From assembly GCA_018267825.1 (NCBI GenBank), contig JAFDXR010000001.1, positions 234,286-298,285 on the forward strand: a DNA stretch of 64,000 bases, read 5' to 3'. The position numbers were made by a program, and so were the translations under genes. The notes under the pieces were generated by a model. It had not been told where the DNA came from, made no database searches, and saw only the letters and a list, made by a program, of their open reading frames with translations. This DNA comes from Bacteroidota bacterium (GTDB taxonomy: Bacteria > Bacteroidota > Bacteroidia > B-17B0 > Aurantibacillaceae). Positions 50,829-60,777 of the stretch are shown here, in pieces (positions within the stretch are counted from its first letter, which is position 1; every line of letters begins with the position of its first letter).

Positions 50829-52028
50829 ATGAGAACAATATATATTACAGACTATCAGAGAACCCCTTATGGCAAATATGCCGGCGCTCTGAGCCATATC
50901 CGACCAGACGATCTGGCGGCCATGGTGATTAAATCCATTGCAGAGCGCAATCCCACCATTGATCCGGCATCGGTAGACGATGTGATCCTCGGATGCGCGA
51001 ATCAGGCCGGAGAAGACAACCGTAACATTGGCCGGTTTGCAGCATTGCTGGCCGGCCTGCCCATCAACGTTCCGGGCACAACGGTGAATCGCTTGTGTGC
51101 ATCAGGCATGCAGTCGGTGATGGATGCCACAGCCAGAATCCAGGCCGGAATGGATAACCTGATCCTGGCTGGTGGTGTCGAAAGCATGAGTCGTGCTCCT
51201 TATGTATTACCAAAATCCCAAAAAGGTTTTGATCGTTCTGTGGAACTGTACGACACCACCCTTGGCTGGCGGTTTATCAATAAAGCTTTTGAAGCTGTTT
51301 ACAAAACCTACTCCATGGGAGAAACTGCCGAGAATATTGCTGAGCGGTGGTCGTGGAGCCGTGAGCAACAGGATCATTTTGCCCTGCAATCGCATCAGAA
51401 ATATATACAGGCCACTCAAAAAAGTGTTTTCCGCGACGAGCTCATAATACTGAAATCGGCAACAGGCATGCTCATTGAAACCGACGAGGCTGCACGTAAA
51501 GATACATCTATGGAAAAACTGCGTGCATTGAAACCTGCTTTCAGGCAGGGAGGTTCTGTAACAGCTGGCAATGCTTCCGGCCTTAATGATGGTGCTGCTG
51601 CGATGCTTATTGCTTCCGAAGAATCTATAAAAAAACACGACCTGAAACCACTGGCAAGAATCGTGAGCTTTGCTGTGGCCGGCGTACACCCTGATATTAT
51701 GGGCACAGGTCCAATACTGGCCGTTCAGAAATTACTGGCTAAAACCGGGCTTCAGTTAAAAGATATCGACTTGTTCGAAATCAATGAAGCCTACGCTGTA
51801 CAGGTTATTCATTGCATAAAAGAACTTGCTATTAACCCGGAGATTGTAAATGTTAACGGCGGTGCCATTGCCATCGGACATCCTCTGGGCAGTTCGGGAA
51901 CACGCATTACAGGACACCTTGCACTTGAGCTTATCCGGCGGAACAAACGCTATGGCATTGCCACCATGTGCGTGGGAGTTGGCCAGGGCACTGCTATATT
52001 AATCGAAAACATAAACCAAACCATATGA
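50829..52028 (+). CDS. Thiolase, PcaF/PaaJ-like (3-oxoadipyl-CoA or acyl-CoA)
   Basis: 399 residues. Active-site Cys in VNRLCASGMQSV (about 89); FEINEAYAVQ (about 318), GGAIAIGHPLGSSGTR (about 346, catalytic His) and MCVGVGQG (about 380, second Cys). The early segment CANQAGEDNRNIGRFAALLA is typical of the PcaF/PaaJ clade, which cleaves 3-oxoadipyl-CoA. No other aromatic-degradation genes are here, so a general fatty-acid or ketoacid role is also possible. First structural gene of the operon; its stop interlocks with the next ATG. Confidence 0.9.
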   Translation: MRTIYITDYQRTPYGKYAGALSHIRPDDLAAMVIKSIAERNPTIDPASVDDVILGCANQAGEDNRNIGRFAALLAGLPINVPGTTVNRLCASGMQSVMDATARIQAGMDNLILAGGVESMSRAPYVLPKSQKGFDRSVELYDTTLGWRFINKAFEAVYKTYSMGETAENIAERWSWSREQQDHFALQSHQKYIQATQKSVFRDELIILKSATGMLIETDEAARKDTSMEKLRALKPAFRQGGSVTAGNASGLNDGAAAMLIASEESIKKHDLKPLARIVSFAVAGVHPDIMGTGPILAVQKLLAKTGLQLKDIDLFEINEAYAVQVIHCIKELAINPEIVNVNGGAIAIGHPLGSSGTRITGHLALELIRRNKRYGIATMCVGVGQGTAILIENINQTI

Positions 52029-53197
52029 AAGAAGTATTCATCATTTCAGCAAAACGAACTCCGATCGGAGGATTCCTCGGAAGTTTATCATCTCTGACAG
52101 CCACTGAATTGGGGGCAATTGCTATACGCGAAGCCTGTCAGCAGGCCGGTATTAATCCGGGCATTGTTGATTCAGTATACATGGGCAATGTTTTAAGTGC
52201 CAACCTCGGGCAGTCGCCTGCCAGGCAAAGTGCCAAGTTTGCAGGTATTCCCGACGAAACAGATGCGACCACCATTAACAAAGTATGCGCTTCGGGTATG
52301 AAAGCGGTGATGCTTGGCGCACAACAGATTCAGCTTGGTTTGGAAAACCTTGTTGTGGCAGGCGGTATGGAAAGCATGAGCAACGTACCACACTATAGCT
52401 ACCAGCGCCAGGGTGTAAAAATGGGTCATCTCCAATTTACCGATGGACTCTTAAAAGACGGGCTTACCGATGTGTACAATAAATACCACATGGGCAGTGC
52501 TGCTGAGCTTTGTGCTCGTAAATTCAGTCTTTCGCGTGAACAACAAGACGAGTATGCAATCCAGTCGTATAAAAAAGCCATCAAGGCTACGGAGTCCGGT
52601 AAATTTAAACAGGAAATAATCCCGGTGCTGGTTTCTCAGAAAAAAGGTTCACTGGTTATTGATAAAGACGAAGATCTGTCTAAAATTATTTTTGAAAAAG
52701 TACCGGGTCTGAAACCCAGCTTTGAGGAAGGAGGAACTGTAACAGCAGCTAATGCCAGTAATTTAAATGACGGTGCTGCAGTTGTGATACTGGCTTCAGC
52801 AGAGGCTGTAAAAAAATACGGTTTAACACCGATCGCAAAAATTACAGGCTACGCCGATGCTGCGCAGGCTCCGGAATGGTTTACGACAGCCCCGTCAAAG
52901 GCTATTCCCAAAGCACTACAGATGGCGGGATTAAGTATCGATGCAGTCGATTACTTTGAGATCAATGAAGCATACGCGGCGGTAATCCTTGCCAACCAGA
53001 AACTATTATCACTCGACTCCAAAAAAATAAATATCTATGGTGGGGCCGTAGCTATGGGCCATCCAATCGGTGCTTCGGGTGCAAGAATTATAGCGACTCT
53101 CTGTTCGGTTCTTACCCAGGAAAATGGCCGCATCGGTGTGGCATCGATCTGTAATGGCGGTGGCGGTGCATCTGCGATCGTCATTGAAAAATTATAA
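52025..53197 (+). CDS. Acetyl-CoA C-acetyltransferase (AtoB/PhaA-type thiolase)
   Basis: Start at ATG 52025 (MKEVFIISAKRTPIGGFLGS, 390 residues), overlapping the previous stop as ATGA; an upstream frame of 19 codons is a shadow within the first thiolase. Motifs: INKVCASGMKAVML (about 85), GGMESMSNVPHY (about 112), YFEINEAYAAV (about 315), GGAVAMGHPIGASGAR (about 344), CNGGGGASA (about 378). Reversible condensation of two acetyl-CoA. Together with the first thiolase this gives chain lengthening or cleavage at two substrate lengths. Confidence 0.93.
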   Translation: MKEVFIISAKRTPIGGFLGSLSSLTATELGAIAIREACQQAGINPGIVDSVYMGNVLSANLGQSPARQSAKFAGIPDETDATTINKVCASGMKAVMLGAQQIQLGLENLVVAGGMESMSNVPHYSYQRQGVKMGHLQFTDGLLKDGLTDVYNKYHMGSAAELCARKFSLSREQQDEYAIQSYKKAIKATESGKFKQEIIPVLVSQKKGSLVIDKDEDLSKIIFEKVPGLKPSFEEGGTVTAANASNLNDGAAVVILASAEAVKKYGLTPIAKITGYADAAQAPEWFTTAPSKAIPKALQMAGLSIDAVDYFEINEAYAAVILANQKLLSLDSKKINIYGGAVAMGHPIGASGARIIATLCSVLTQENGRIGVASICNGGGGASAIVIEKL

Positions 53198-53209
53198 ATT
53201 ATCAGTATC

Positions 53210-54616
53210 ATGAACACAACTTTTGATATCATCGTTATAGGCTCCGGACCCGGCGGATATGCCGCAGCCATAAGAGCCTCGCAGCTGGGCTATAACACAG
53301 CCATTGTCGAAAAATACAGTGCGCTCGGCGGCACATGCACCAACGTTGGATGCATTCCTTCGAAAGCACTCCTCGACAGCACAGAGCATTATTATACAGC
53401 GAAGCATAAATTCGCCAATCATGGGATCGCTATACATAGTATGGAATTGAACTTCGGTCAGCTCATGAAACGCAAACAGGAGGTTGTCAAACAGAATGTG
53501 TCCGGTCTGAATTTCCTGATGAAGAAAAATAAAATCACTGTCATCGAAGGCAAAGCCTCTTTCATAAATAATAAATCGATCCGTGTGCACACAAAAAGCG
53601 GGGAAGAGAAACAGTATAATTCCAGCTACTTCATTATCGCAACCGGTTCCAAACCGGTTTCATTACCTGGCATCAACATCGACAAAAACCGCATTATAAC
53701 GTCCACAGAAGCCCTATCGCTTACTGAAAAACCGGCTAGCATGATCATTATCGGTGGTGGTGTTATCGGCGTAGAAATGGCATCCGTGTTTTCACGGGTC
53801 GGGACACAGACCAGTATTATTGAATATGCCGACAGTCTGATCCCGGCCATGGACAAGGAGCTTGGCCGTGAGCTTAAAAAAATACTCAGCAAACAGGGAA
53901 TTGACATTATGCTGAATCATAAGCTTCAGGCGGTAACAAACATGGGCGATCATGTTCATGTTTCTTATATTGACAAAGACGGAAGTGTTATTGAAAGAGA
54001 AGCTGATTACTGCCTTATTACTGTGGGTCGTAAAGCCTATACGAAAGGACTTGATCTTGAATACACGAAAATAGCATTGAACGAAAAAGGCCAGATTCAA
54101 ACAAACGAATTTCTGCAAACTGCTGAAGAAAATATTTATGCGATTGGTGATGTGATACAGGGACCTATGCTCGCACATAAAGCCGAGGAAGAAGCTATAT
54201 TTGCAGCGGAACACATTCATGGGCAAAAACCGCATATACATTACGAATTGATTCCGGGTGTTGTATATACATGGCCCGAAGTTGCTTCTGTGGGAAAAAG
54301 TGAAGAACAACTGAAATCGGACAATATCCCTTACCGTATTGGTAAATTTCCGTTTATTGCCAGCGGGCGAGCCAGGGCAGCTATGGAAGCGGACGGTTTT
54401 GTAAAAGTGCTTACAGGAACAAAATATGGTGAAGTACTCGGCGTTCATATAATAGGCCCAAGAGCGGCAGATCTTATAGCACAGGCGGTGCTTGGCATGC
54501 ACTATGAAACAACCGATGAAGATATGTTCCGGATGCCATATGCGCATCCGACATATTCTGAAGCATTAAAAGAATCATTCCTGGTGGCTTCCGGACAGGG
54601 AGCTATAAACTTATAG
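53210..54616 (+). CDS. lpdA: Dihydrolipoyl dehydrogenase
   Basis: 468 residues, FAD/NAD disulfide oxidoreductase. GSGPGGYAAAIRASQLG (FAD), GGTCTNVGCIPSK (redox Cys pair), GGGVIGVEMASVF (NAD), YAIGDVIQGPMLAHKAEEE (second FAD contact) and YAHPTYSEALKE (catalytic His). E3 component of 2-oxo-acid dehydrogenase or glycine cleavage complexes. No E1 or E2 gene is nearby; in this operon it likely serves a branched-chain 2-oxo-acid complex encoded elsewhere (inference). 12 bases after the second thiolase. Confidence 0.93.
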   Translation: MNTTFDIIVIGSGPGGYAAAIRASQLGYNTAIVEKYSALGGTCTNVGCIPSKALLDSTEHYYTAKHKFANHGIAIHSMELNFGQLMKRKQEVVKQNVSGLNFLMKKNKITVIEGKASFINNKSIRVHTKSGEEKQYNSSYFIIATGSKPVSLPGINIDKNRIITSTEALSLTEKPASMIIIGGGVIGVEMASVFSRVGTQTSIIEYADSLIPAMDKELGRELKKILSKQGIDIMLNHKLQAVTNMGDHVHVSYIDKDGSVIEREADYCLITVGRKAYTKGLDLEYTKIALNEKGQIQTNEFLQTAEENIYAIGDVIQGPMLAHKAEEEAIFAAEHIHGQKPHIHYELIPGVVYTWPEVASVGKSEEQLKSDNIPYRIGKFPFIASGRARAAMEADGFVKVLTGTKYGEVLGVHIIGPRAADLIAQAVLGMHYETTDEDMFRMPYAHPTYSEALKESFLVASGQGAINL

Positions 54617-54619
54617 ATC

Positions 54620-55453
54620 ATGACATTAAAAAAACAATACATTCGCCTGCTGTTTTCGGTTGCACCAGGCTATGCTACTAAAAAAGCATTTTCTCGTTTT
54701 GCAACACCCAACCGGTTAGCACCGAGGCCAAAAGAAGCGGAGGCCATGCAAAACTCACGCACCGAAACCAGGAATATAAATGGTACACAAATTCAGATTT
54801 ACCGCTGGGGAAACGGTACGCGAAAGGCCTTGCTGGTTCATGGCTGGGAAGGAAACGGAGGAAGTCTCGGGTATTTTGCCGGCCCCCTGATACAAAATCA
54901 TTATGAGGTTGTATCATTTGATGGTCCCGGGCATTTTCAAAGTGCCGGCAAACAAACCAACCTGTTTGAGTATGCCGAATTGCTAAGGCATTTTATAGAA
55001 TCTGAAAAGCCCGACACAATTATTGCTCACTCCTTTGGTTGTGCGGCATCAGTCGTTGCCCTGCATGACTATACGTTTGCGAATACACCAAAAAAATTCA
55101 TCATGATCGGCACACCCAATAAACTGACCGATATCCTGAATGGTTTCACTTCGCTGGCAGGCATTGGCAGAAGCGGTTACCATAGCATCCTGCATTATAT
55201 GAACAACAGATTCAAACGGGATATGAGAAGCGTTCAGTTAGAACATTACCTGAAGAATACCGGGCTGGAAAGGGTTTTACTTATACACGACGAAAAAGAC
55301 AAGATACTCCCCTGCTCTAATGCGCGAGCCATTCACGAGGCCAATCCAGGCTCCACCCTTCATGTTACGCAGGGGCTGGGGCATCAACGGATTCTCTGGG
55401 ATAAATCGGTTTCTGATACCATAATGAATTTTATTTTCAATATAGCGCCGTGA
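54620..55453 (+). CDS. Alpha/beta hydrolase
   Basis: 277 residues. Oxyanion region LLVHGWEGNGGS (about 73); nucleophile elbow AHSFGCAAS (Ser about residue 137); Asp in LLIHDEKDKILP (about 220); His in GLGHQRIL (about 253). A hydrophobic N-terminal stretch of about 25 residues may bind the membrane. 3 bases after lpdA, co-transcribed. Could be a thioesterase or esterase for acyl-CoA products; not determinable from sequence. Confidence 0.85.
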   Translation: MTLKKQYIRLLFSVAPGYATKKAFSRFATPNRLAPRPKEAEAMQNSRTETRNINGTQIQIYRWGNGTRKALLVHGWEGNGGSLGYFAGPLIQNHYEVVSFDGPGHFQSAGKQTNLFEYAELLRHFIESEKPDTIIAHSFGCAASVVALHDYTFANTPKKFIMIGTPNKLTDILNGFTSLAGIGRSGYHSILHYMNNRFKRDMRSVQLEHYLKNTGLERVLLIHDEKDKILPCSNARAIHEANPGSTLHVTQGLGHQRILWDKSVSDTIMNFIFNIAP

Positions 55454-55519
55454 AAAAAATAACACCGGTATTTTTAAAAGAAAGAGATATATTAGAATCT
55501 GAATTATAAACACACCATC

Positions 55520-56770
55520 ATGAAACGAGTAGTTATTACTGGCCTGGGTGCCATTACACCACTTGGCAATACGGTTTCCGAATTCTGGGACAATATAGTT
55601 GCCGGTAAAAGCGGAGCCGGGCCGATCACCAAATTTGATGCATCTAAATTCAAAACGCGCTTCGCCTGCGAAGTAAAGAACTTTGATCCGGAAGCTTATT
55701 CGGAGAGAAAAGAAGTCCGGAAATATGACCTTTTCACGCATTATGCTATTGCCGCTGCCGATCAGGCCATTGCCGATTCGGGTCTGCATCCTGAAACCAT
55801 GAGCCTGGAAGAGCGTATCGAATTCGGAGTCATCTGGTCGTCGGGCAATGGTGGAATCGGTACATTTGAAGATCAGCTAAGAGAATTTCATGCGGGCGAC
55901 GGCACACCGCGGTTTACACCTTTCTTTATCCCCAGAATTATTGTGGATATTGCTGCAGGCGTTATATCCATACGTCATAAACTCCATGGTCCTAATTATT
56001 GTGCGGTTTCTGCCTGTGCGTCATCCAATACGGCCATTATCAATGCATTTGACACGATACGGATGGGTAAAGCTACCATTATGCTGGCCGGTGGCTCTGA
56101 AGCGGCTATCACAAAGTCGGCTGCAGCCGGTTTCAGTTCAGCCCAAACCCTGTCCAAACGAAACGATGATCCGGAAAGGGCTTCGCGTCCGTTTGACCGT
56201 GACCGGGATGGATTTGTGATGGGCGAAGGTGCCGGGGCACTTATTCTGGAAGACCTGGAGCATGCGCAAAAACGCGGCGCGAAAATATATGCTGAAATTG
56301 TCGGTGGCGGTATGGCAGCCGATGCCTATCATTTAACAGGTACAGCGCCCGACGGAATCGGTGCTGCCATTGGAATCCGGAAAGCGATGAAGGAAGCCGG
56401 CATTACACCAGCTGAAATAAGCTATATTAATGCACATGCTACCTCGACTTCTGTAGGCGACATCAGTGAGCTTATTGGTATAAAGCAGGCTTTTGGGTCT
56501 CAACCGGTGGCTGTAAGTTCCACAAAATCGATGACCGGACATCTTTTAGGTGCTGCCGGTGCTATTGAGAGCCTCGTTTGTATCCTGGCCGTTCAGAACA
56601 ATATAATACCTCCTACTATAAATATTGAGAACCTGGATGAAACCATTCCGGAGGGTATTCATGTTGTTCATGGTCAGGCTCAACACATACCGGTTCAATA
56701 TGCATTGAATAATTCGTTCGGCTTTGGCGGTCATACAGCCAGTTCAATCTTTAAAAAATACACTTCCTAG
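55520..56770 (+). CDS. fabF: Beta-ketoacyl-ACP synthase II-like (KAS II)
   Basis: 416 residues. Active-site Cys in VSACASSNTAI (about 168), His in NAHATSTSVGD (about 309) and His in SSTKSMTGHLLGAAGA (about 345), Lys just ahead. Start MKRVVITGLGAITPLG is the family signature. It elongates acyl-ACP in fatty acid synthesis. Separated from the hydrolase by 66 bases holding a GGTAT half-site (ACCGGTATT) related to the TetR operator. May be a second, specialised KAS besides the housekeeping one. Confidence 0.92.
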   Translation: MKRVVITGLGAITPLGNTVSEFWDNIVAGKSGAGPITKFDASKFKTRFACEVKNFDPEAYSERKEVRKYDLFTHYAIAAADQAIADSGLHPETMSLEERIEFGVIWSSGNGGIGTFEDQLREFHAGDGTPRFTPFFIPRIIVDIAAGVISIRHKLHGPNYCAVSACASSNTAIINAFDTIRMGKATIMLAGGSEAAITKSAAAGFSSAQTLSKRNDDPERASRPFDRDRDGFVMGEGAGALILEDLEHAQKRGAKIYAEIVGGGMAADAYHLTGTAPDGIGAAIGIRKAMKEAGITPAEISYINAHATSTSVGDISELIGIKQAFGSQPVAVSSTKSMTGHLLGAAGAIESLVCILAVQNNIIPPTINIENLDETIPEGIHVVHGQAQHIPVQYALNNSFGFGGHTASSIFKKYTS

Positions 56771-56792
56771 TTCTTTTTGATGATTTATTTAA

Positions 56793-56821
56793 AATCCCCG
56801 GCAAAATCCGGGGATTTTTTT
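56793..56821 (+). terminator. Terminator of the thiolase-fabF operon
   Basis: AATCCCCGG (56793-56801) pairs with CCGGGGATT (56808-56816) around CAAAAT, followed by T-run. Ends the acyl-CoA operon. Confidence 0.93.
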
Positions 56822-56992
56822 ATTTTCCGAAAAATAAGTGAACCCCCCTGTAAATACTGAATCTCCGGAAGGATTCGGCATTTTTTTCTATTTACTATTT
56901 ATTTCAAAATCTTACATCCTTAATATAAAGCACATAAGCGGCTGGATAAGCCTTTTTAAATGGCGGTACTTTGACCCATAAAAACAAGCCAT

Positions 56993-57706
56993 ATGAAAAA
57001 CTTCAACTTCACAACAGCCACAGTATGTCAGCAAACAGAAATTGCAAAAGACAGCTTCAATAAAGCAAGTTTAGCTTTATTCTTTATCAGCATATTTATG
57101 TTGGTAACACTTCATGTTAAATCACAGGATTTTGTAAAAAGGAAACCTGTTTTCGGTGCAGGCCTTAATGCACAGATTTCAGGTGACGGACACGGAACCT
57201 TCTACACCGCTTATGGTCAGATTCGTACCGGAAACAATATCTTTTCTCTCGGTGCATGCCTCCAAAAACGCTCTTCCCAGTTATGTGGCGGTCGGTTTAC
57301 CTTTACCCGTGTGCTTACCGGCAAAGAGTTAAACGATTGCGATTCGTCGGACCTGGATGAGAACTATAATGTTTCAGACAATTTCAGACGCGTGCAGCTG
57401 ACTATTTTCGGCTACGTACAGTACGTAAATAACATTCCGTTAAGCTATCGCAGTGCTCAAACCGAAGATATAGCAACATCAGGAACAGATCGCGTGATGC
57501 CGAACTACTCCAAAGCTAAATTATCGACCGTGGAAGGTGGTGCAGGAATTGGTCTGAATTTCAAATTAAGTAAAAATCTTATCTGGGGAAATTACATTGG
57601 TGCCGGAACTTATTATTACACCAAATACACACAAGGCATGTATAAAGACCGCATTATGCCGATGGTAATTCTCGGAACATCATTTTCTTTCAGTTCATTA
57701 CGTTAA
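56993..57706 (+). CDS. Outer-membrane beta-barrel-like protein of unknown function
   Basis: 237 residues. A long N-terminal piece with a membrane segment (ASLALFFISIFMLVTLHVKSQ, cleavage likely near residue 45), then alternating strands with Gly/Tyr pattern (FGAGLNAQISGDGHGTFYTAY and GGAGIGLNFKLSKNLIWGNY) ending FSFSSLR. Pattern fits a small outer-membrane barrel. Family not recognised. Adjacent to sensor genes; possible partner unknown. Confidence 0.65.
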   Translation: MKNFNFTTATVCQQTEIAKDSFNKASLALFFISIFMLVTLHVKSQDFVKRKPVFGAGLNAQISGDGHGTFYTAYGQIRTGNNIFSLGACLQKRSSQLCGGRFTFTRVLTGKELNDCDSSDLDENYNVSDNFRRVQLTIFGYVQYVNNIPLSYRSAQTEDIATSGTDRVMPNYSKAKLSTVEGGAGIGLNFKLSKNLIWGNYIGAGTYYYTKYTQGMYKDRIMPMVILGTSFSFSSLR

Positions 57707-57728
57707 ACAATTTATAAATATATCCATC

Positions 57729-58139
57729 ATGCTTCAAACACTAAAAATGAGTCTTTCAAAACACATACTCATGATTCAACGGCCCGGTATTCTTTATCTG
57801 GATTTGCTATCGCAGCTTAAAAAAAGTGGTTATACTACAAGTTACTTCGCATCCATGCTCAACATCCGGGATATGGTTAAAACCCATGTTCCGGATCTGA
57901 TTATCCTTGAAACGGAGGCTCTGAAACATGAAAACAGTGCTAAGTACCTGCAAAAACAAAATCATGGACCTTTTGGTAAAATCATAACGGAAGCCCTGAT
58001 ATTGAAAAACGATATTCTGGTATTGGATAAACAGCTTACTATTGTTGGAGCTTATTCCAAACCATTTGATTCAAATATGGTCATCAATGCTCTTCGTGCT
58101 TATTTTCAGCAGGAAGAAAAAGCACTCACATTAACTTAG
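57729..58139 (+). CDS. Degenerate receiver-like protein
   Basis: 136 residues resembling a CheY fold: KHILMIQRPGILYLDLLSQL (strand 1 and helix), PDLIILETEAL at the place of the phospho-acceptor loop, GAYSKPFDSNMVINAL as the conserved Lys-Pro segment. The acceptor Asp appears replaced by Glu (LETE), and the acidic pair after strand 1 is missing. Such changes mimic a permanently switched state or a pseudo-receiver. Start may be M7 (57747). Converges with the REC-PAS kinase, overlapping 4 bases. Confidence 0.6.
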   Translation: MLQTLKMSLSKHILMIQRPGILYLDLLSQLKKSGYTTSYFASMLNIRDMVKTHVPDLIILETEALKHENSAKYLQKQNHGPFGKIITEALILKNDILVLDKQLTIVGAYSKPFDSNMVINALRAYFQQEEKALTLT

Positions 58140-60775
58140 TTCTTTTCTTTTTTAAATCTTAAAATAAAGGTTGTTCCGACATTTACCTGGCTTTCTACTT
58201 CAATTTTTCCGCCCAAAGCCTCCATCTGCGATTTCACCAGGAATAATCCAAGCCCTTTACTATCGGGGTGATCATGGAATTTCTGATAAAGTCCAAACAC
58301 CTTTTCCCGATATAACGCCAGGTTCATTCCAATACCATTATCCTGAACGGTCAGTACAACGCTGTCGCCCTCATCATAGCTCCGGATTTTCACCTCTAGT
58401 TTCCGAAGCGGCGATTTGTACTTCATCGCATTTGTAAGCAGATTCAGAAATATGCTCTCGAGGTAAGCTTTATTAAAACTCACCACCGGAGCCTCATCAA
58501 AATTGCTGTCGATAACAACGCCCGCCTCTTCAACCATCAAACTGACCTGGGCCAATATTTTGCTCAATACCTGATCGAGGTCAAGCTCTTCTTTCTGAAT
58601 GGAAAGATTGTCTTTTATAACAAGTACCTTGATCAGGTCCTTAATGGTTTCATCAAACATATTTGTAGCCTTTTTGATCCCTTTCATGATCATGCGTAAC
58701 GATTCATCAGCAATCTGTTTTTCGTCAATCAGATTGGTAAGTCCCAGTAAATTGGCTATTGGTCCGCGAAGGTTATGTGATGTGATGTAAGAGAACTGAC
58801 GGAGGTTTTCGTTGGTATGGGTTAGCTCCGTAATAAGATTCTCTTTCTCCTGCTCCAGCTTTTTACGTTCTGTGATATCGCGCTGAACGGATATCCAGTG
58901 GGTAAACCAGCCCTTACTATCTGCGATGGGCGTAATAGCCATATTTACCCAGAATTCTTCGCCATCTTTGCGATAGTTAATCAGTTCTATTTCAAATGAC
59001 TCCCAGCGATTCAGGGCTTGCCTCATAGCATCCAGATCTTTCCGGCTTGTTTTCTCGCCCTGCAAAAGACGGGGCGTTTTTCCGATAACATCTTCCGGCT
59101 GGTATCCTGTCATTTTTGTAAACGCCGGATTCACGTATACGATGCGGGGTCCGGGAGCATCGATCGGTTCTGCCTCTGTAATGAGTATAGCATCTGTTGT
59201 ATTTGTAACAACCGATTCGAGCAGTTTTAACCGGTGCTCTTCTTCTTTCTGCCTTGTAATATCCTGAATAGCGCCTAAGAGACGTACCGGGGTTTCACCT
59301 TCGTATACAACAGAAAAACGATTAAGCACATATGCATAATCTCCGTTCTCCCTTAAAAAGCGATATTCAACAGCGTGTTGTTTTTCATTTGGTTTTGACA
59401 CTGCCACTCTGAAAGTGTCCATAACACGTATTCTATCCTCCGGGTGCAATAATGATTCCTGCTGTTTATGATCCGTGTATTGATTGGCCAGATCGTAACC
59501 AAACATGTTTTTATAACCGGTGCCAAGCAGATATAATTTCTCAGCGGCAATATTATAGTCCCATATTGCATCGCTGGTCGCTCTTGCTACAGCTTCATAC
59601 CTTTCATTGCTTTCTTTCAGTATCTTTTCAAATCTGACATGTTGCGAAATATCCTTGGAGTTGGCAACAACGCCCCTTACTGCAGGGTCCCGGGTCAGAT
59701 TCGTGACAAATGTTTCTATCCAACGCCAGTTATCATCACGATCACGAAAGCGAAAAGGAGAAATATAAACGCGACGTTTCAATTCCAGTAAACTAAACTG
59801 TCTCATCACACGGCTCCGATCTTCGGGATGTATAAAATCAAACACATTTTTACCAGAGAAATCTTCGGCGGAATGCCCTAATACGGTTTTGGAGGTTGGA
59901 CTGACGTAAATGTAGTTGCCATTCATATCCAAAATAGAGATCAGATCCGAGCCGTCCTGCACAAGCGCTTTAAAGCGTTGTTCGCTTAGTTTCAGAGATT
60001 CCTCGGCCCGCAGTTTATCTGTAATATCAATAGCCAACAGCAACCGGGCTTTAACAGAGCCATATTCAATTTCATTACTTTGAATCTCTGTATGAATGAG
60101 ATCACCATTTTTCGTGACATGACGGGAAATTTCCTTGAAAAGTGTTTTAGCATCTGCATTTTTTTCAAATGCCTTTAATAAGCGGTTATGATCTGAGGCC
60201 GGCCACAGATCGAATACCGTCATGCTATTTATTTCTTCTTTGGTATATCCATAATGTTCAATGGCGGCGTGGTTTATGTCCAGGAAACGATATGTTGCCT
60301 CATCAAAAATCCAGGCCGGGATCGGACTGATCTGAAAGAGGCTTTTGTATTTTTCCTCGGAGCGTTTCAGTTCCAGGCTGCTTTTCTGCCGTTCCAGGCT
60401 ATAAGCAATACTTTTATAGAGCTGCGAAGAGGTCAGTTCATCTTTGAGAAGGTAATCGTCTACCCCCAGTGAGAGAGCTTTGATTCCGAAATCTTTATCC
60501 GAAAAGCCGGTTAATACGATCACCAGTGACTTTCCCCGATACTTCATAATCTCCTGCACCAGATCCAGACCACTTGAATCGGGTAAAGTCAGATCGAGGA
60601 TCACCGCGTCATAAAATTTTGCGGACCCCAGAAATTGCCTGGCCTCTTTGCAGGTTGTTGCCTGCTGAATTCCCACTCTGCCAATAGATTCCGTCAGGTA
60701 ATCGCGAATCAGCATAAAATCACCGGGATTATCCTCAACAACCAGAAACTCCAATTCCTTTTTCTGAATAACCAT
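58136..60775 (-). CDS. REC-PAS-histidine kinase hybrid
   Basis: 879 residues, soluble. N-terminal receiver (1-125: VVEDNPGDFMLI, phospho-Asp in DAVILDLTLPDSSG, then IVLTGFSDK). About four PAS/PAC domains (about 135-255, 262-385, 388-510 and 515-645; the last ends in GWFTHWISVQRDITERKKLE), a dimerisation helix with phospho-His in YITSHNLRGPIANLL (about 668), and a HATPase domain with NLLTNAMKYKS, VLTVQDNGIGMNL and GLGLFLVKSQ. No DNA-binding output. 2 bases after the stand-alone receiver gene. Ligands of the PAS domains unknown. Confidence 0.9.
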   Translation of the reverse strand: MVIQKKELEFLVVEDNPGDFMLIRDYLTESIGRVGIQQATTCKEARQFLGSAKFYDAVILDLTLPDSSGLDLVQEIMKYRGKSLVIVLTGFSDKDFGIKALSLGVDDYLLKDELTSSQLYKSIAYSLERQKSSLELKRSEEKYKSLFQISPIPAWIFDEATYRFLDINHAAIEHYGYTKEEINSMTVFDLWPASDHNRLLKAFEKNADAKTLFKEISRHVTKNGDLIHTEIQSNEIEYGSVKARLLLAIDITDKLRAEESLKLSEQRFKALVQDGSDLISILDMNGNYIYVSPTSKTVLGHSAEDFSGKNVFDFIHPEDRSRVMRQFSLLELKRRVYISPFRFRDRDDNWRWIETFVTNLTRDPAVRGVVANSKDISQHVRFEKILKESNERYEAVARATSDAIWDYNIAAEKLYLLGTGYKNMFGYDLANQYTDHKQQESLLHPEDRIRVMDTFRVAVSKPNEKQHAVEYRFLRENGDYAYVLNRFSVVYEGETPVRLLGAIQDITRQKEEEHRLKLLESVVTNTTDAILITEAEPIDAPGPRIVYVNPAFTKMTGYQPEDVIGKTPRLLQGEKTSRKDLDAMRQALNRWESFEIELINYRKDGEEFWVNMAITPIADSKGWFTHWISVQRDITERKKLEQEKENLITELTHTNENLRQFSYITSHNLRGPIANLLGLTNLIDEKQIADESLRMIMKGIKKATNMFDETIKDLIKVLVIKDNLSIQKEELDLDQVLSKILAQVSLMVEEAGVVIDSNFDEAPVVSFNKAYLESIFLNLLTNAMKYKSPLRKLEVKIRSYDEGDSVVLTVQDNGIGMNLALYREKVFGLYQKFHDHPDSKGLGLFLVKSQMEALGGKIEVESQVNVGTTFILRFKKEKN

Positions 60776-60777
60776 GA

